NCBI GenBank assembly: GCA_006226775.1
Contig: SBGD01000061.1
Coordinates: 1-64,000, forward strand
Length of the DNA stretch: 64,000 bases
Reading direction: 5' to 3'
Origin: Paracoccaceae bacterium
GTDB lineage: Bacteria; Pseudomonadota; Alphaproteobacteria; Rhodobacterales; Rhodobacteraceae
Shown: positions 54,100-63,289 of the stretch, piece by piece
Numbering within the stretch: the stretch's first letter is position 1
Layout: the number at the start of each line of letters is the position of its first letter
Translations under genes and position numbers: made by a program
Notes under the pieces: model-generated
What the model saw: the letters and a program-made list of their open reading frames with translations, nothing else
What the model was told of the DNA's origin: nothing
The model's database searches: none

Positions 54100-54819
54100 A
54101 TGAGTGAACATATCGCCAGCGCCTTCGACCGCGACCTCGACGCGCTGCAGGCGCAGATCATGAAGATGGGCGGGCTGGTCGAACAGGCGATCCGCGACGC
54201 CATGCAGGCGCTCGACACCCGCGACGAGGAACTGAGCGAAGCGGTGCGCGCGGGCGACAAGGTCATCGACGCGCTCGACGAGACGCTCCACCAGGACGCC
54301 GCGCGCATGATCGCCCTGCGCGCGCCGACGGCCATCGACCTGCGGGTGATCCTGTCGGTGATGAAGATCGCCTCGGACCTCGAGCGGATCGGCGACCTGG
54401 CCAAGAACCTGGCCAAGCGCAACTCGGTGCTGATGCAGCTGACGGTGATCGACGGCGCCACCGCCGCGCTGCGCCGCATGGCGCGCGAGGTCGAGCTGAT
54501 GCTGAAGGACGCGCTCGACGCCTATATCCAGCGCGATGCGGGCCTGGCGCGCGACGTAATCGCGCGCGACCGCGATGTCGACCGGATGTACAATGCCACC
54601 TTCCGCGAGTTCCTGACCTTCATGATGGAGGATCCGCGCAATATCACCGCCTGCATGCACCTGCATTTCATCGCCAAGAACATCGAGCGGATGGGCGACC
54701 ACGTGACCTCGGTCGCCGAACAGCTGGTGTTCCTGGTCGATGGCGCAATGCCCGAAGCGCGCGAGAAGGGCGACCAGACCTCGGTCGACCGGGCGCTGTC
54801 GCCGCAGGTGGGGGAATAG
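54100..54819 (+). CDS. phoU: Phosphate signalling protein PhoU
   Basis: The 239-residue cytosolic all-helical protein has two three-helix bundles. The metal-binding motifs are ASDLERIGDLAKNLAKR near residue 90 and AKNIERMGDHVTSVAEQ near 195. PhoU transmits the state of the Pst transporter to PhoR and represses the Pho response when phosphate is plentiful. It lies between pstB and phoB; only two bases separate it from phoB. Confidence 0.97.
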   Translation: MSEHIASAFDRDLDALQAQIMKMGGLVEQAIRDAMQALDTRDEELSEAVRAGDKVIDALDETLHQDAARMIALRAPTAIDLRVILSVMKIASDLERIGDLAKNLAKRNSVLMQLTVIDGATAALRRMAREVELMLKDALDAYIQRDAGLARDVIARDRDVDRMYNATFREFLTFMMEDPRNITACMHLHFIAKNIERMGDHVTSVAEQLVFLVDGAMPEAREKGDQTSVDRALSPQVGE

Positions 54820-54821
54820 CG

Positions 54822-55511
54822 ATGTCGGCAGATCAACCCCTGGTCCTGGTGGTCGAGGATGAACCGGCCCAGCGCGAGATCCTGTCCTACAACCTGGAGG
54901 CCGAGGGCTTTCGCGTGGCGCGCGCCGGGGACGGCGAACAGGCGCTGCTGCTGGTGCGCGAGGAGGCGCCGGACCTGATCCTGCTGGACTGGATGCTGCC
55001 CCATGTCTCGGGGATCGAGGTCTGCCGGCGGCTGAAGACCCGGCCCGAGACCCGCGCGGTGCCGGTGATCATGCTCTCGGCCCGGGCCGAGGAGGTGGAC
55101 AGGGTGCGCGGGCTGGAGACCGGCGCCGATGACTACGTGGTCAAGCCCTACTCGGTGATCGAACTGATGGCGCGGGTGCGCGCCCAGCTGCGCCGCACCC
55201 GGCCCGCGGCGGTGGGCGAGCGGCTGGAATTCCGCGACATCGTGCTGGACGGCGAAACCCACCGGGTGAGCCGGGGCGCGCAGCCGCTGAAGCTGGGGCC
55301 GACCGAGTTCCGCCTGCTGTGCACCTTCATGGAGAAGCCGGGCCGGGTCTGGACGCGCGCGCAATTGCTGGACCGGGTCTGGGGGCGGGACATCCATGTC
55401 GACAGCCGCACGGTCGACGTGCATATCGGGAGATTGCGCAAGGCGCTTTGTGCGCATGGCGGCGAGGATCCGCTGCGCACGGTGCGCGGCGCGGGCTATG
55501 CGCTAGGCTGA
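54822..55511 (+). CDS. phoB: Phosphate-regulon response regulator PhoB
   Basis: The 229-residue OmpR-type regulator has a receiver domain with Asp13, the phospho-acceptor Asp56 in LILLDWMLP and Lys108 in VVKPYS. The winged-helix DNA-binding domain (about 130-229) contains PTEFRLLCTFMEKPGRVWTRAQLLDRVWG and DVHIGRLRKAL. It presumably binds the three-repeat Pho box before pstS, giving positive feedback as the last gene of that operon. A strong hairpin follows at 55528-55561. Confidence 0.97.
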   Translation: MSADQPLVLVVEDEPAQREILSYNLEAEGFRVARAGDGEQALLLVREEAPDLILLDWMLPHVSGIEVCRRLKTRPETRAVPVIMLSARAEEVDRVRGLETGADDYVVKPYSVIELMARVRAQLRRTRPAAVGERLEFRDIVLDGETHRVSRGAQPLKLGPTEFRLLCTFMEKPGRVWTRAQLLDRVWGRDIHVDSRTVDVHIGRLRKALCAHGGEDPLRTVRGAGYALG

Positions 55512-55527
55512 CGGGCCGATGACGCCT

Positions 55528-55561
55528 GCAAGGGCGGAAGAGGGGCTCTTCAAGCCCTTGC
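55528..55561 (+). terminator. Strong hairpin after phoB
   Basis: GCAAGGGC (55528-55535) pairs with GCCCTTGC (55554-55561), and inside it GAAGAG pairs with CTCTTC around GGG. The double stem sits 16 bases after the phoB stop. There is no T-run. Confidence 0.6.
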
Positions 55562-55676
55562 GGGCCTTCATCGCCTCCGGGCCCGGGCCGCGGAATATGA
55601 TCAAATACAGGTTTTCCTCCGCCCCGCGCTTGCGCTAGGATCGCGCCAACCGCAACTGCTGCTGGAGCCCTGCCTC

Positions 55677-56903
55677 ATGTCCGCTCTCGATGCCTCCCCG
55701 CTGAAACCCAAGGACGCGCCCGATCTCGGCCCCTTCGACTGGTCCGATCCGCTGCGTCTGTCCGACCAGTTGACCGAGGAAGAGCGCATGGTGGCCGAGG
55801 CCGCCCGCACCTATGCCCAGGACAGGCTGGCGCCGCGGGTGATCGACGCCTACGAGGAAGAGACCGTGGAGCCGGAGATCTTCCGCGAGATGGGCGCGAT
55901 GGGCCTGCTTGGCACCACCATCCCCGAGGCCTATGGCGGGATCGGCGCGGGCTATGTCACCTATGGCCTTGTCGCGCGCGAGATCGAGCGCATCGACAGC
56001 GGCTATCGGTCGATGATGTCGGTGCAATCCAGCCTGGTGATGTATCCGATCTTTGCCTATGGCACCGAGGAACAGCGGCAGAAATACCTGCCGAAACTGG
56101 CCAGCGGCGAATGGATCGGCTGTTTCGGGCTGACCGAGCCCGATGCCGGATCCGACCCCGGCGGCATGAAGACCCGCGCCGTCAAGACCGAGGGCGGCTA
56201 TCGGCTGAGCGGGTCCAAGATGTGGATCTCGAATGCGCCGATCGCCGATGTCTTTGTGGTCTGGGCCAAGTCCGAGGCGCATGACGGCAAGATCAAGGGC
56301 TTCGTGATCGAGAAGGGCGCCAAGGGGCTCTCGGCGCCGAAGATCGGCAAGAAGCTGTCGCTGCGCACCTCGGTCACCGGCGAGATCGTGCTGGACGGGG
56401 TCGAGGTCGGCGAGGACGCGCTTTTGCCCAATGTTTCGGGCCTCAAGGGACCCTTCGGGTGCCTGAACCGCGCGCGCTATGGCATTGCCTGGGGCGTCAT
56501 GGGGGCGGCGGAGTTTTGTTGGCACGCCGCAAGGGCTTACGGGCTGGACCGCAAGCAGTTCGGCAAGCCCATCGGCGGCACGCAGCTGTTCCAGAAGAAA
56601 CTCGCCGACATGCAGACCGAGATCACCCTGGGCCTGCAGGCCGCGCTGCAGGTCGGGCGGCTGATGGACGAGGCCCGCGCCGCGCCCGAGATGATCTCGC
56701 TCATCAAGCGCAACAACTGCGGCAAGGCGCTCGACATTGCCCGCATGGCCCGCGACATGCACGGCGGCAACGGCATCTCCGGCGAGTTCCAGGTGATCCG
56801 CCACATGGTCAACCTCGAGACCGTGAACACCTATGAAGGCACCCATGACGTGCATGCCCTGATCCTGGGCCGCGCGCAAACCGGGGTGCAGGCGTTCTTC
56901 TGA
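55677..56903 (+). CDS. Glutaryl-CoA dehydrogenase (acyl-CoA dehydrogenase family)
   Basis: The 408-residue flavoenzyme oxidises and decarboxylates glutaryl-CoA to crotonyl-CoA in lysine and aromatic breakdown. FAD-contact segments [15 protein letters not shown] and [18 protein letters not shown] are present. The catalytic Glu lies in [20 protein letters not shown], the sequence characteristic of the glutaryl-CoA branch. The Arg-containing RARYGIAWG segment, which binds the substrate carboxylate in this branch, is also present. A FucU/RbsD-like gene follows after 28 bases. Confidence 0.92.
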   Translation: MSALDASPLKPKDAPDLGPFDWSDPLRLSDQLTEEERMVAEAARTYAQDRLAPRVIDAYEEETVEPEIFREMGAMGLLGTTIPEAYGGIGAGYVTYGLVAREIERIDSGYRSMMSVQSSLVMYPIFAYGTEEQRQKYLPKLASGEWIGCFGLTEPDAGSDPGGMKTRAVKTEGGYRLSGSKMWISNAPIADVFVVWAKSEAHDGKIKGFVIEKGAKGLSAPKIGKKLSLRTSVTGEIVLDGVEVGEDALLPNVSGLKGPFGCLNRARYGIAWGVMGAAEFCWHAARAYGLDRKQFGKPIGGTQLFQKKLADMQTEITLGLQAALQVGRLMDEARAAPEMISLIKRNNCGKALDIARMARDMHGGNGISGEFQVIRHMVNLETVNTYEGTHDVHALILGRAQTGVQAFF

Positions 56904-56931
56904 TGCCCATCCCAGACCCGGAGGTTCCGCA

Positions 56932-57363
56932 ATGCTGCGCAATATCGATCCCGTCCTGACGCCCGATCTGCTCTACGCCCTGCGCGCCATGGGCCATGGC
57001 GACGTGATCGCCATCGTCGACGCCAATTTCCCCGGCGAAAGCGCCGGGCCGCAATGCATCCGGCTCGACGGGGTCAGCGCCACCGATGCGCTGCGCGCGA
57101 TCCTCAGCCTGATGCCGCTCGACACCTTCGTCGACGATCCGGCCCGGGTGATGCAGGTGGTGGGCGATCCCGAGGCGGTGCCCGAGATCGTCGGGGAGTT
57201 CCAGGCCATCATCGACGCGACCGCCGACACCCCGGCGCGGATCACCGGCGTCGAGCGCTTTGCCTTCTATGACCGGGCCGAAGCCGCCTTTGCCATCGTC
57301 CAGACCGGCGAGCGGCGGCTTTACGGCAATATCCTGCTGACCAAGGGCGTGGTCGCGCCCTGA
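56932..57363 (+). CDS. RbsD/FucU-family sugar mutarotase
   Basis: This 143-residue cytosolic protein has the RbsD/FucU fold. The catalytic His is His22 in AMGHGDVIAIVDANFP, and the C-terminal end RLYGNILLTKGVV is conserved. Members interconvert alpha and beta anomers of fucose or ribose. GGAGG precedes the ATG. No sugar transporter or kinase adjoins it; the neighbour is glutaryl-CoA dehydrogenase, so the sugar is unknown. Confidence 0.88.
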   Translation: MLRNIDPVLTPDLLYALRAMGHGDVIAIVDANFPGESAGPQCIRLDGVSATDALRAILSLMPLDTFVDDPARVMQVVGDPEAVPEIVGEFQAIIDATADTPARITGVERFAFYDRAEAAFAIVQTGERRLYGNILLTKGVVAP

Positions 57364-57391
57364 GACGCTGCAGGAGCGATCGGAAACAGCC

Positions 57392-57412
57392 GCCCCGGCC
57401 TTGCGCCGGGGC
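57392..57412. terminator. Hairpin between convergent genes
   Basis: GCCCCGGC (57392-57399) pairs perfectly with GCCGGGGC (57405-57412). It lies between the FucU-like gene and the convergent ClpP-fold gene; no T-run on either strand. Confidence 0.55.
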
Positions 57413-57432
57413 CTCTGCGCCACACCTGCCTC

Positions 57433-58833
57433 CTAGAAATCGAGGTATTTCGCGCTGGCATAGCCTTCGGCGCCCTTCGGCCCGGTGATACGAAACCACA
57501 TCCAGTTTTCGTCTATACAGGCGCCAAGCGCGGCCCGGTCATAGGGCTGATGGGCATTGGCCGCGGCGCAAAGCGCGGCGCATTGGGCATGATCGGCGTG
57601 GCGGGTATCGGGCTCGGGATCGCGCGGCACGGGGAATGTGGCGCCCTTGGGCAATTCGTCGATCTTCGCGCTCTCGACATGAGGGTCGCGGCGCAAGGAT
57701 GTGTAATTGTTGACGTTTATCACCTCGGCCTCGCCATCGTCGGATTGGCACGGGGTAGGGCGCGTCAGGGCGGGATCCTCCTCGGGCAGGGCCGAGCCAT
57801 CGGCCAGCGCGGCCAGCGGCGTCGCGGCAGGCACCATGGCCAGCGCCGGGATCGGCGCCCAGAGATAGAGCAGGTCGGGATCGCCGCAATCGGCCGGGCC
57901 GATGCCGATATCGGCCTCGCCGCGCGAGCCGCAGATCAGCGGCAGCGCCTCGGCGCCGCCCTGGGCGGCCAGCGTGGCGCTGCAGTCAAAGACATCACGG
58001 CTGGCGAATTGCAGGTCATAGCGGTCGCGCACCGCGCCGCCCGCGGTCCAGTTCGACACCGAGAGCGCGAAAACCGCGTCATTGCGCGCGAAAACCACCT
58101 GGTCGCCGGCCAGCTGTCGCGGCCAGATCGTCAGGTTCTGGCAGGCGTGAAAGAAGGCGCGGTCGGACAGGGCCGGGGCCTTGAAACCGATGACCCCGAT
58201 GCCCCAGCGGCCCGCCTTGTTGACGGTATCGATGGCGAGGCTTTCGGCATCGCCAAGGCTGCGGAGCGCCTCGATCAGGTCGGCATCGAGAAAGGGCCGC
58301 GAGACATCGGGCCGCATCCGCGATGCCAGCGCGTGAAACCCCAGCATGGTCTGCACCAGCCCGTCCGCGCCGCCGTCGGGCGCGTCCCCGGCGGGCACTG
58401 CCGGTTGCGGACGCTGAAACGCCAGCGTGCCGCCGACATGCAATTGCCGGGAGGTGAGCCCGGAGGCCTGGCCCTGCGCCACCGTGCCGAACATGAAGAC
58501 CAGCGCGCAAGTGCCTGAACAGGTGGCATCCTCGGCGATCACCGTGCCGATCCTCTCGGTCACCAGATGGCGCGCGATGGCCAGGCTTTCGCGGAAATCG
58601 CCGCCCGGGCTGTTGAGACAAAGCCGCTTCCAGCGCCCATCCTCGGGCCCATCCCAGGTTGCGGGGGGTGCAAGGTCGAGCGCGCGGATCGTGGCAAGAT
58701 CGCCAGAGCCGATCTCACCCGAGAGCGTGGCGAGACAGACCCCGTCCTGGCCCGGGCCGATCTCCATCGCCACCGCACCGGAAAACGCCAATGAAACCAG
58801 GGAAATCGAGAGAGCGGTCAAAGCACGGATCAC
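57433..58833 (-). CDS. Periplasmic ClpP-fold-like protein with C-terminal SH3-like region
   Basis: The 466-residue exported protein has a signal peptide (MIRALTALSISLVSLAFSGA). A ClpP/crotonase-like region (about residues 25-190) follows with LCLNSPGGDFRESLAIARHL and AEDATCSGTCALVFMFG, the pattern of the COG3904 family of predicted periplasmic proteins. The C-terminal 90 residues contain TSLRRDP...WMWFRITGPKGAEGYASAKYLDF, which looks like a bacterial SH3 domain split by a Cys-rich insertion. GTG 58833 is chosen for GGGGTG six bases upstream. Serine at the nucleophile position is flanked by two Cys residues, so activity is uncertain. Function unknown. Confidence 0.78.
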   Translation of the reverse strand: MIRALTALSISLVSLAFSGAVAMEIGPGQDGVCLATLSGEIGSGDLATIRALDLAPPATWDGPEDGRWKRLCLNSPGGDFRESLAIARHLVTERIGTVIAEDATCSGTCALVFMFGTVAQGQASGLTSRQLHVGGTLAFQRPQPAVPAGDAPDGGADGLVQTMLGFHALASRMRPDVSRPFLDADLIEALRSLGDAESLAIDTVNKAGRWGIGVIGFKAPALSDRAFFHACQNLTIWPRQLAGDQVVFARNDAVFALSVSNWTAGGAVRDRYDLQFASRDVFDCSATLAAQGGAEALPLICGSRGEADIGIGPADCGDPDLLYLWAPIPALAMVPAATPLAALADGSALPEEDPALTRPTPCQSDDGEAEVINVNNYTSLRRDPHVESAKIDELPKGATFPVPRDPEPDTRHADHAQCAALCAAANAHQPYDRAALGACIDENWMWFRITGPKGAEGYASAKYLDF

Positions 58834-59096
58834 GACAGGCACCCCATGCGCAGGTTGCGCCGAGCCTAGCGCGCAAGCGATCGCCGGATCAAGGTTCTTG
58901 CGGCGCACATGGCTCGAAACCCGGCGCGGGATGTGACAGGGTGCTGGCGGGCGGGACATGGCCAGCCTACACGTCTATATCCTATAATCGGTATTATGTA
59001 ACTACTGTGGGTGCGGAAACGCCTATTTGACTGGCCTGCTCTTGCCTTTGCGCCGCGAATATTGTTCCTGTGCCTCAAATCGAAAAGGAACGCCCC

Positions 59097-60932
59097 ATGC
59101 CCCATTATCGCTCCCGCACTTCGACCCACGGACGCAACATGGCCGGCGCGCGCGGGCTTTGGCGCGCGACGGGCATGAAGGATGACGACTTCGGCAAGCC
59201 GATCATCGCCATAGTCAACTCCTTCACCCAGTTCGTGCCCGGTCACGTCCACCTCAAGGATCTCGGCCAGATGGTCGCGCGCGAGGTCGAGGCCGCCGGT
59301 GGTGTCGCCAAGGAATTCAACACCATCGCCGTCGATGACGGCATCGCCATGGGCCATGACGGGATGCTCTATTCCTTGCCCTCGCGCGAGGTCATTGCCG
59401 ACAGCGTCGAATACATGGTCAACGCCCATTGCGCCGATGCCATGGTCTGCATCTCGAACTGCGACAAGATCACGCCCGGCATGCTGATGGCCGCCATGCG
59501 CCTGAACGTCCCGGCGATTTTCGTCTCGGGCGGCCCGATGGAGGCCGGCAAGATCGATATCGCCGACCTCGACATGAAGAAGATCGACCTGGTGGATGCC
59601 ATGGTGGCCGCGGCCTCGGACACGCTGACCGATGCGCAGGTCCAGCATATCGAGGAGAACGCCTGTCCGACCTGCGGGTCGTGCTCGGGGATGTTCACCG
59701 CCAACTCGATGAACTGTCTCGCCGAGGCGCTGGGCCTGGCGCTGCCGGGCAATGGCTCGACGCTGGCGACGCATTCCGACCGCAAGAACCTGTTCCTGCA
59801 GGCCGGACGGCAGATCGTCGAGATCACCAAGCGCCACTATCAGCTTGAAGAGAAAGGCTTTCTGCCGCGCGAGATCGCGACATTTGAGGCCTTCGAGAAC
59901 GCCATGAGCCTCGATATCGCCATGGGCGGGTCGACCAATACGGTGCTGCACCTGCTGGCGATTGCCCATGAGGGCGAGATCGATTTCACCATGCAGGACA
60001 TCGACCGGCTGAGCCGCAAGGTGCCCTGTCTGTGCAAGGTCTCGCCGAATACCGAGAACGTGCACATGGAGGATGTCCATCGCGCGGGCGGGATTTTCTC
60101 AATCCTGGGAGAGCTTTACCGGGCGAACCTCTTGCATGGCGACACCAGCACGGTGCATAGCGCCACCATGGCCGAGGCCATCGGGCACTGGGACATCAAG
60201 ATCGCCAACAACCCCGAGGCCGAGCAGCTCTTCAAGGCCGCCCCCGGCGGCGTGCGCACGACGGAAGCCTTCAGCCAGTCCAACCGGTTCAAGGACCTCG
60301 ACACCGACCGCGAGAATGGCGTGATCCGCTCGAAGGAGCATGCCTTCAGCCAGGACGGCGGGTTGGCGGTGCTCTACGGCAATATCGCCAAGGACGGCTG
60401 TATCGTGAAGACCGCCGGTGTCGACGCCAGCATCCTGAAATTCACCGGCACCGCCTATGTCTGCGAAAGCCAGGACCAGGCGGTGAGCGATATCCTGACC
60501 GGCAAGGTCAAGGCGGGCGACGTGGTGGTGATCCGCTATGAAGGCCCGCGCGGTGGCCCGGGGATGCAGGAGATGCTCTATCCGACGAGCTATCTGAAAT
60601 CCAAAGGCCTGGGCAAGGATTGTGCGCTTCTGACCGACGGGCGGTTCTCGGGCGGCACCTCGGGGCTGTCGATCGGCCATGTCTCGCCGGAGGCGGCCGA
60701 GGGCGGCACCATCGGGTTGGTGGAACAGGGCGACAGGATCGAGATCGACATCCCCGAACGCTCGATTCACCTGGCGGTCGACGATGCGGTGCTGGCCGCA
60801 CGGCGCGAGAAACGCGATGCGGAAGGCTGGCACCCGGCACAGCCGCGCAAGCGCAAGGTGTCGACCGCGCTGAAGGCCTATGCCAAGCTCGCCACTTCCG
60901 CCGCGCGCGGCGCGGTGCGCGTGGTCGACTGA
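59097..60932 (+). CDS. ilvD: Dihydroxy-acid dehydratase IlvD
   Basis: The 611-residue iron-sulfur enzyme makes 2-oxoisovalerate and 2-oxo-3-methylvalerate in valine and isoleucine synthesis. Cluster ligands are in [11 protein letters not shown] (Cys122) and [10 protein letters not shown] (Cys190-196). The early segment reads [13 protein letters not shown] without the extra Cys found in the oxygen-stable 2Fe-2S class, so it resembles the E. coli 4Fe-4S type. AAAGGAA lies about eight bases before ATG 59097; the frame start at 59070 is not used. An intrinsic terminator follows. Confidence 0.97.
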   Translation: MPHYRSRTSTHGRNMAGARGLWRATGMKDDDFGKPIIAIVNSFTQFVPGHVHLKDLGQMVAREVEAAGGVAKEFNTIAVDDGIAMGHDGMLYSLPSREVIADSVEYMVNAHCADAMVCISNCDKITPGMLMAAMRLNVPAIFVSGGPMEAGKIDIADLDMKKIDLVDAMVAAASDTLTDAQVQHIEENACPTCGSCSGMFTANSMNCLAEALGLALPGNGSTLATHSDRKNLFLQAGRQIVEITKRHYQLEEKGFLPREIATFEAFENAMSLDIAMGGSTNTVLHLLAIAHEGEIDFTMQDIDRLSRKVPCLCKVSPNTENVHMEDVHRAGGIFSILGELYRANLLHGDTSTVHSATMAEAIGHWDIKIANNPEAEQLFKAAPGGVRTTEAFSQSNRFKDLDTDRENGVIRSKEHAFSQDGGLAVLYGNIAKDGCIVKTAGVDASILKFTGTAYVCESQDQAVSDILTGKVKAGDVVVIRYEGPRGGPGMQEMLYPTSYLKSKGLGKDCALLTDGRFSGGTSGLSIGHVSPEAAEGGTIGLVEQGDRIEIDIPERSIHLAVDDAVLAARREKRDAEGWHPAQPRKRKVSTALKAYAKLATSAARGAVRVVD

Positions 60933-60939
60933 CGCTTCG

Positions 60940-60974
60940 GGGGCCGGTGATCCGGCCCCTGCCCCGCATTTTTC
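60940..60974 (+). terminator. Terminator after ilvD
   Basis: GGGGCCGG (60940-60947) pairs perfectly with CCGGCCCC (60952-60959) over TGAT, followed after a short GC stretch by ATTTTT at 60968-60973. Confidence 0.65.
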
Positions 60975-61002
60975 TGGACAGATCCGCGTCGCACTGTCTA
61001 AT
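60975..61002 (+). promoter_or_regulatory. Promoter of the LuxR-type gene
   Basis: TGGACA (60975-60980) and TCTAAT (60997-61002) are 16 bases apart, about 80 bases before the luxR-type start codon. Both hexamers are one or two bases from consensus. Confidence 0.5.
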
Positions 61003-61082
61003 GAGGCCAACCCAAACGACAGACCCGGGTCCCGAGGGGCATGTCCGTCCCGCAGGCGGCCCGCGCGACAGGAGCCCACCGA

Positions 61083-61844
61083 ATGCGCGACACCCGGAAC
61101 GCCTATCTTCTGGACCTGACCAATGCCCCCTCGATCGAGCGGCTCTGGGACATGCACGCGCGCCGCATGGCCGACTACGGCTTTGACCGGCTGATCTACG
61201 GCTTCACCTATTACCGCACGGAGACCTCGCTGGGCGATCCCAACGATTTCCTGATGCTGACCAATCACGAGGCCGCCTATACCGACGAATTTCTCGGCAA
61301 CGGGCTTTACAAGAACGCGCCGATGACCCGTTGGGCGATGGATCACGAAGGCGTCGCCAGTTGGCGCATGGTGCGGGAACTGGCCGAACAGGGCGCGCTG
61401 TCGGACGAGGAACTGGCGGTGGTGCAGTTCAACGCCAGGATGGGCGTGACCGTGGGCTACACGATCTCGTTCAAGGCGGTGTCGCAACGCTCGAAAGGCG
61501 CCATCGCGCTGACCGCCGCGCCGGGGATGAGCCAGGACGAGGCCGATGCGGTCTGGGCCGAGCATGGCGATGACATCGTCATCATGAACAACGTCGCGCA
61601 CCTGAAGATCCTCACCCTGCCCTTCACCGGGCTTGGCAAACCGCTGACCCCGCGCCAGCGCGAGGCGCTGCAATGGGTCGGCGACGGCAAGACCACCCAG
61701 GACATCGCGCTGCTCATGGGGCTGACCGCGGCCACGGTGGAAAAGCACCTGCGCCTCGCGCGCGAGGCGCTGAACGTCGAAACCACGGCGCAGGCGGTGC
61801 TGAAAGCCTCGTTCCAGAATCAGATGTTCGTGCTGGATCTGTGA
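61083..61844 (+). CDS. LuxR-family regulator with autoinducer-binding domain (solo)
   Basis: The 253-residue protein has an N-terminal autoinducer-binding-like domain (about residues 15-165) and a C-terminal LuxR helix-turn-helix, LTPRQREALQWVGDGKTTQDIALLMGLTAATVEKHL with the rest of the domain to about 245. Such proteins control gene expression on binding acyl-homoserine lactones or other signals. No luxI-type synthase is in the window, so it is a solo here. Where classical receptors carry an Asp-Pro pair, this protein reads LYKNAPMTRW, lacking the acidic residue; a non-classical ligand is possible. ATG 61083 follows AGGAG; the frame start at 61041 is rejected. Confidence 0.85.
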   Translation: MRDTRNAYLLDLTNAPSIERLWDMHARRMADYGFDRLIYGFTYYRTETSLGDPNDFLMLTNHEAAYTDEFLGNGLYKNAPMTRWAMDHEGVASWRMVRELAEQGALSDEELAVVQFNARMGVTVGYTISFKAVSQRSKGAIALTAAPGMSQDEADAVWAEHGDDIVIMNNVAHLKILTLPFTGLGKPLTPRQREALQWVGDGKTTQDIALLMGLTAATVEKHLRLAREALNVETTAQAVLKASFQNQMFVLDL

Positions 61845-61850
61845 GCCCAG

Positions 61851-61901
61851 CCGAAGCGCTTTCACCCTTCACGCTTTTTTCACGATCCAAAGCGCTTTGA
61901 A
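61851..61901. promoter_or_regulatory. Pair of LacI-type operator-like sites
   Basis: CCGAAGCGCTTTCA (61851-61864) and CCAAAGCGCTTTGA (61888-61901) share the AAGCGCTT core with the aglE operator (TCAAAGCGCTTTGA); the second matches 13 of 14 bases. Their centres are 37 bases apart. They lie just after the LuxR-type gene and upstream of the candidate RNA. Confidence 0.45.
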
Positions 61902-61976
61902 GGGGGGTCTTTCCCCAGGGGTAGGGAAAACCACACTTCATTACGCAAGGGAAATGGTGCACTCTACAAGGGTTCC

Positions 61977-62195
61977 GTGAGTGGTGGCAATTCAGCCAGG
62001 GAACGTCAGGACAGTGCCCCTTGCGATTTCAAGGTTCCGCTGTTCTGCCCGGGAAACCGGACGGTCGGTTTGAAGTGAATATTCTCGCTTCAGACCGGCC
62101 ACCTCGGGTCGCGCCGTCTCATCCCCATTAGTCCGGGGCGATCTGACAAGGCGGAGCTGGCGGTCGCAGCCAGCTCCGCATTTCTTTTCCGAAAC
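61977..62195 (+). ncRNA. Candidate structured non-coding RNA
   Basis: A 13-base-pair stem (62066-62078 with 62085-62097, using G-U pairs) precedes a perfect 11-base hairpin GCGGAGCTGGC/GCCAGCTCCGC (about 62152-62180) followed by ATTTCTTTT, a good plus-strand intrinsic terminator. GGTTCC and GGGAAC elements upstream could close a further domain. A weak promoter (TTACGC, 18 bases, TACAAG) would start it near 61977. It does not match 6S, SRP, RNase P or tmRNA signatures known to me; it may also be only a long 3' end of the LuxR-type mRNA. Confidence 0.35.
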
Positions 62196-62279
62196 ATGGT
62201 TTTGTCAGGGAACCCGGCCCAGGCGTTTGCGGTCCGTCCCTGGTGGCGAAAGGCGATGCGGGATCGGCCTGTCGCAGGT

Positions 62280-62305
62280 GGGGCCCCGCGTCGCCGCGCG
62301 GCCCC
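62280..62305 (-). terminator. Hairpin after tsf
   Basis: GGGGCC (62280-62285) pairs with GGCCCC (62300-62305), with an inner CGCG/CGCG pairing, starting seven bases beyond the tsf stop on the minus strand. There is no T-run. Confidence 0.45.
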
Positions 62306-62311
62306 GAACCT

Positions 62312-63193
62312 TCAGCCCTGAGCGGCCTTGGCGACTTCGGCGGCGAAGTCTTCGGCCTTCTTCTCGATGCCTTCGCCCACTTCCAGGCGGACATAGCCGA
62401 GGATCTCGACACCGGCGGCCTTGGCGGCGGCTTCGACGGTATTGTCGGGATCGACGACGAAGGCCTGGTTCAGCAGGGTGATCTCGGCGAGGAACTTCTT
62501 CATCCGGCCTTCGATCATCTTCTCGATCACCTGCTCCGGCTTGCCGGATTCGCGGGCGATGTCGATCTGGATCTGGCGTTCCTTCTCGACCACTGCCGGG
62601 TCCAGCGCCTCGACGTTCAGCGCCTGCGGGCGCGGATCGGCGGCGGCGACGTGCATCGCGACCTGGCGGCCAAAGGCCTCGTTTTCAGCCGAGAGCGCGA
62701 CCAGCACACCGATCTTGCCCATGCCTTCGGCGGCGGCATTGTGGACATAGGACACCACCGAGGCGCCCTCGACGCGGGCCATGCGGCGCAGCGACATGTT
62801 CTCGCCGATGGTGGCGATCTTGTCGGTGATCGTCTCGGCGACGGTCTTGCCGCCCAGATCGGCCTGGGCCAGTTCCTCGACGTTCGCGGCGTTCAGCGCG
62901 GCATTGGCAATGTCGGAGACCATGGTCTGGAACTCGGCGTTCTTGCCGACGAAGTCGGTTTCCGAGTTCACCTCGACCGCGACGCCCTTGCCACCCTCGA
63001 CCTTGACGGCCACCAGGCCCTCGGCGGCGGTGCGGCCGGATTTCTTGGCGGCCTTCGCCAGGCCCTTGGTGCGCAGCCAGTCGACCGCGGCGTCCATGTC
63101 GCCATCGGTCTCGGTCAGCGCCTTCTTGGCGTCCATCATGCCTGCGCCGGTCATCTCGCGCAGTTCTTTCACCTGTTTCGCAGAAATCGCCAT
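62312..63193 (-). CDS. tsf: Translation elongation factor Ts
   Basis: The 293-residue protein exchanges GDP for GTP on EF-Tu. The N-terminal UBA-like domain with [18 protein letters not shown], the EF-Tu-contact sequence [13 protein letters not shown] (TDFV motif) and the duplicated core are all present. ATG 63193 (MAISAKQVK) has AGGAG upstream; the frame to 63208 is not used. It lies 96 bases downstream of rpsB, with a hairpin between that may adjust the ratio of the two products. Confidence 0.97.
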   Translation of the reverse strand: MAISAKQVKELREMTGAGMMDAKKALTETDGDMDAAVDWLRTKGLAKAAKKSGRTAAEGLVAVKVEGGKGVAVEVNSETDFVGKNAEFQTMVSDIANAALNAANVEELAQADLGGKTVAETITDKIATIGENMSLRRMARVEGASVVSYVHNAAAEGMGKIGVLVALSAENEAFGRQVAMHVAAADPRPQALNVEALDPAVVEKERQIQIDIARESGKPEQVIEKMIEGRMKKFLAEITLLNQAFVVDPDNTVEAAAKAAGVEILGYVRLEVGEGIEKKAEDFAAEVAKAAQG

Positions 63194-63222
63194 CTTGGCT
63201 CTCCTCATCTCGAAAGGGTTTG

Positions 63223-63246
63223 GGGGGCAAAGCTGGCTCTGCCCCC
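63223..63246 (-). promoter_or_regulatory. Hairpin between rpsB and tsf
   Basis: GGGGGCA (63223-63229) pairs with TGCCCCC (63240-63246) around a ten-base loop. It lies in the 96-base rpsB-tsf spacer, a place where attenuation is common, because S2 is needed at a different level from EF-Ts. Confidence 0.45.
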
Positions 63247-63289
63247 GTCAATCGGACTCACCCGCGTCGCGCGATGCGACCGGCCGGTC

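Larger units (their letters stand above)
61845..62311. other. 467-base non-coding stretch with palindromes and hairpins
   Basis: Between the LuxR-type gene and tsf I see no protein gene. It contains two operator-like palindromes (61851-61901), a region of likely structured RNA (about 61975-62195) and a hairpin for the end of tsf (62280-62305). The stretch 61900-62080 is less GC-rich than neighbouring genes. Confidence 0.6.

Noticed and set aside
58983-58988. A perfect TATAAT upstream of ilvD
   Set aside because: The position 17 bases upstream reads GGCCAG with no resemblance to a -35 element, so a promoter cannot be supported from the sequence alone.
62041-62195. Possible 6S, SRP, RNase P or tmRNA gene
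   Set aside because: None of the conserved sequence blocks of these RNAs that I know is present; kept only as an unnamed structured RNA candidate.
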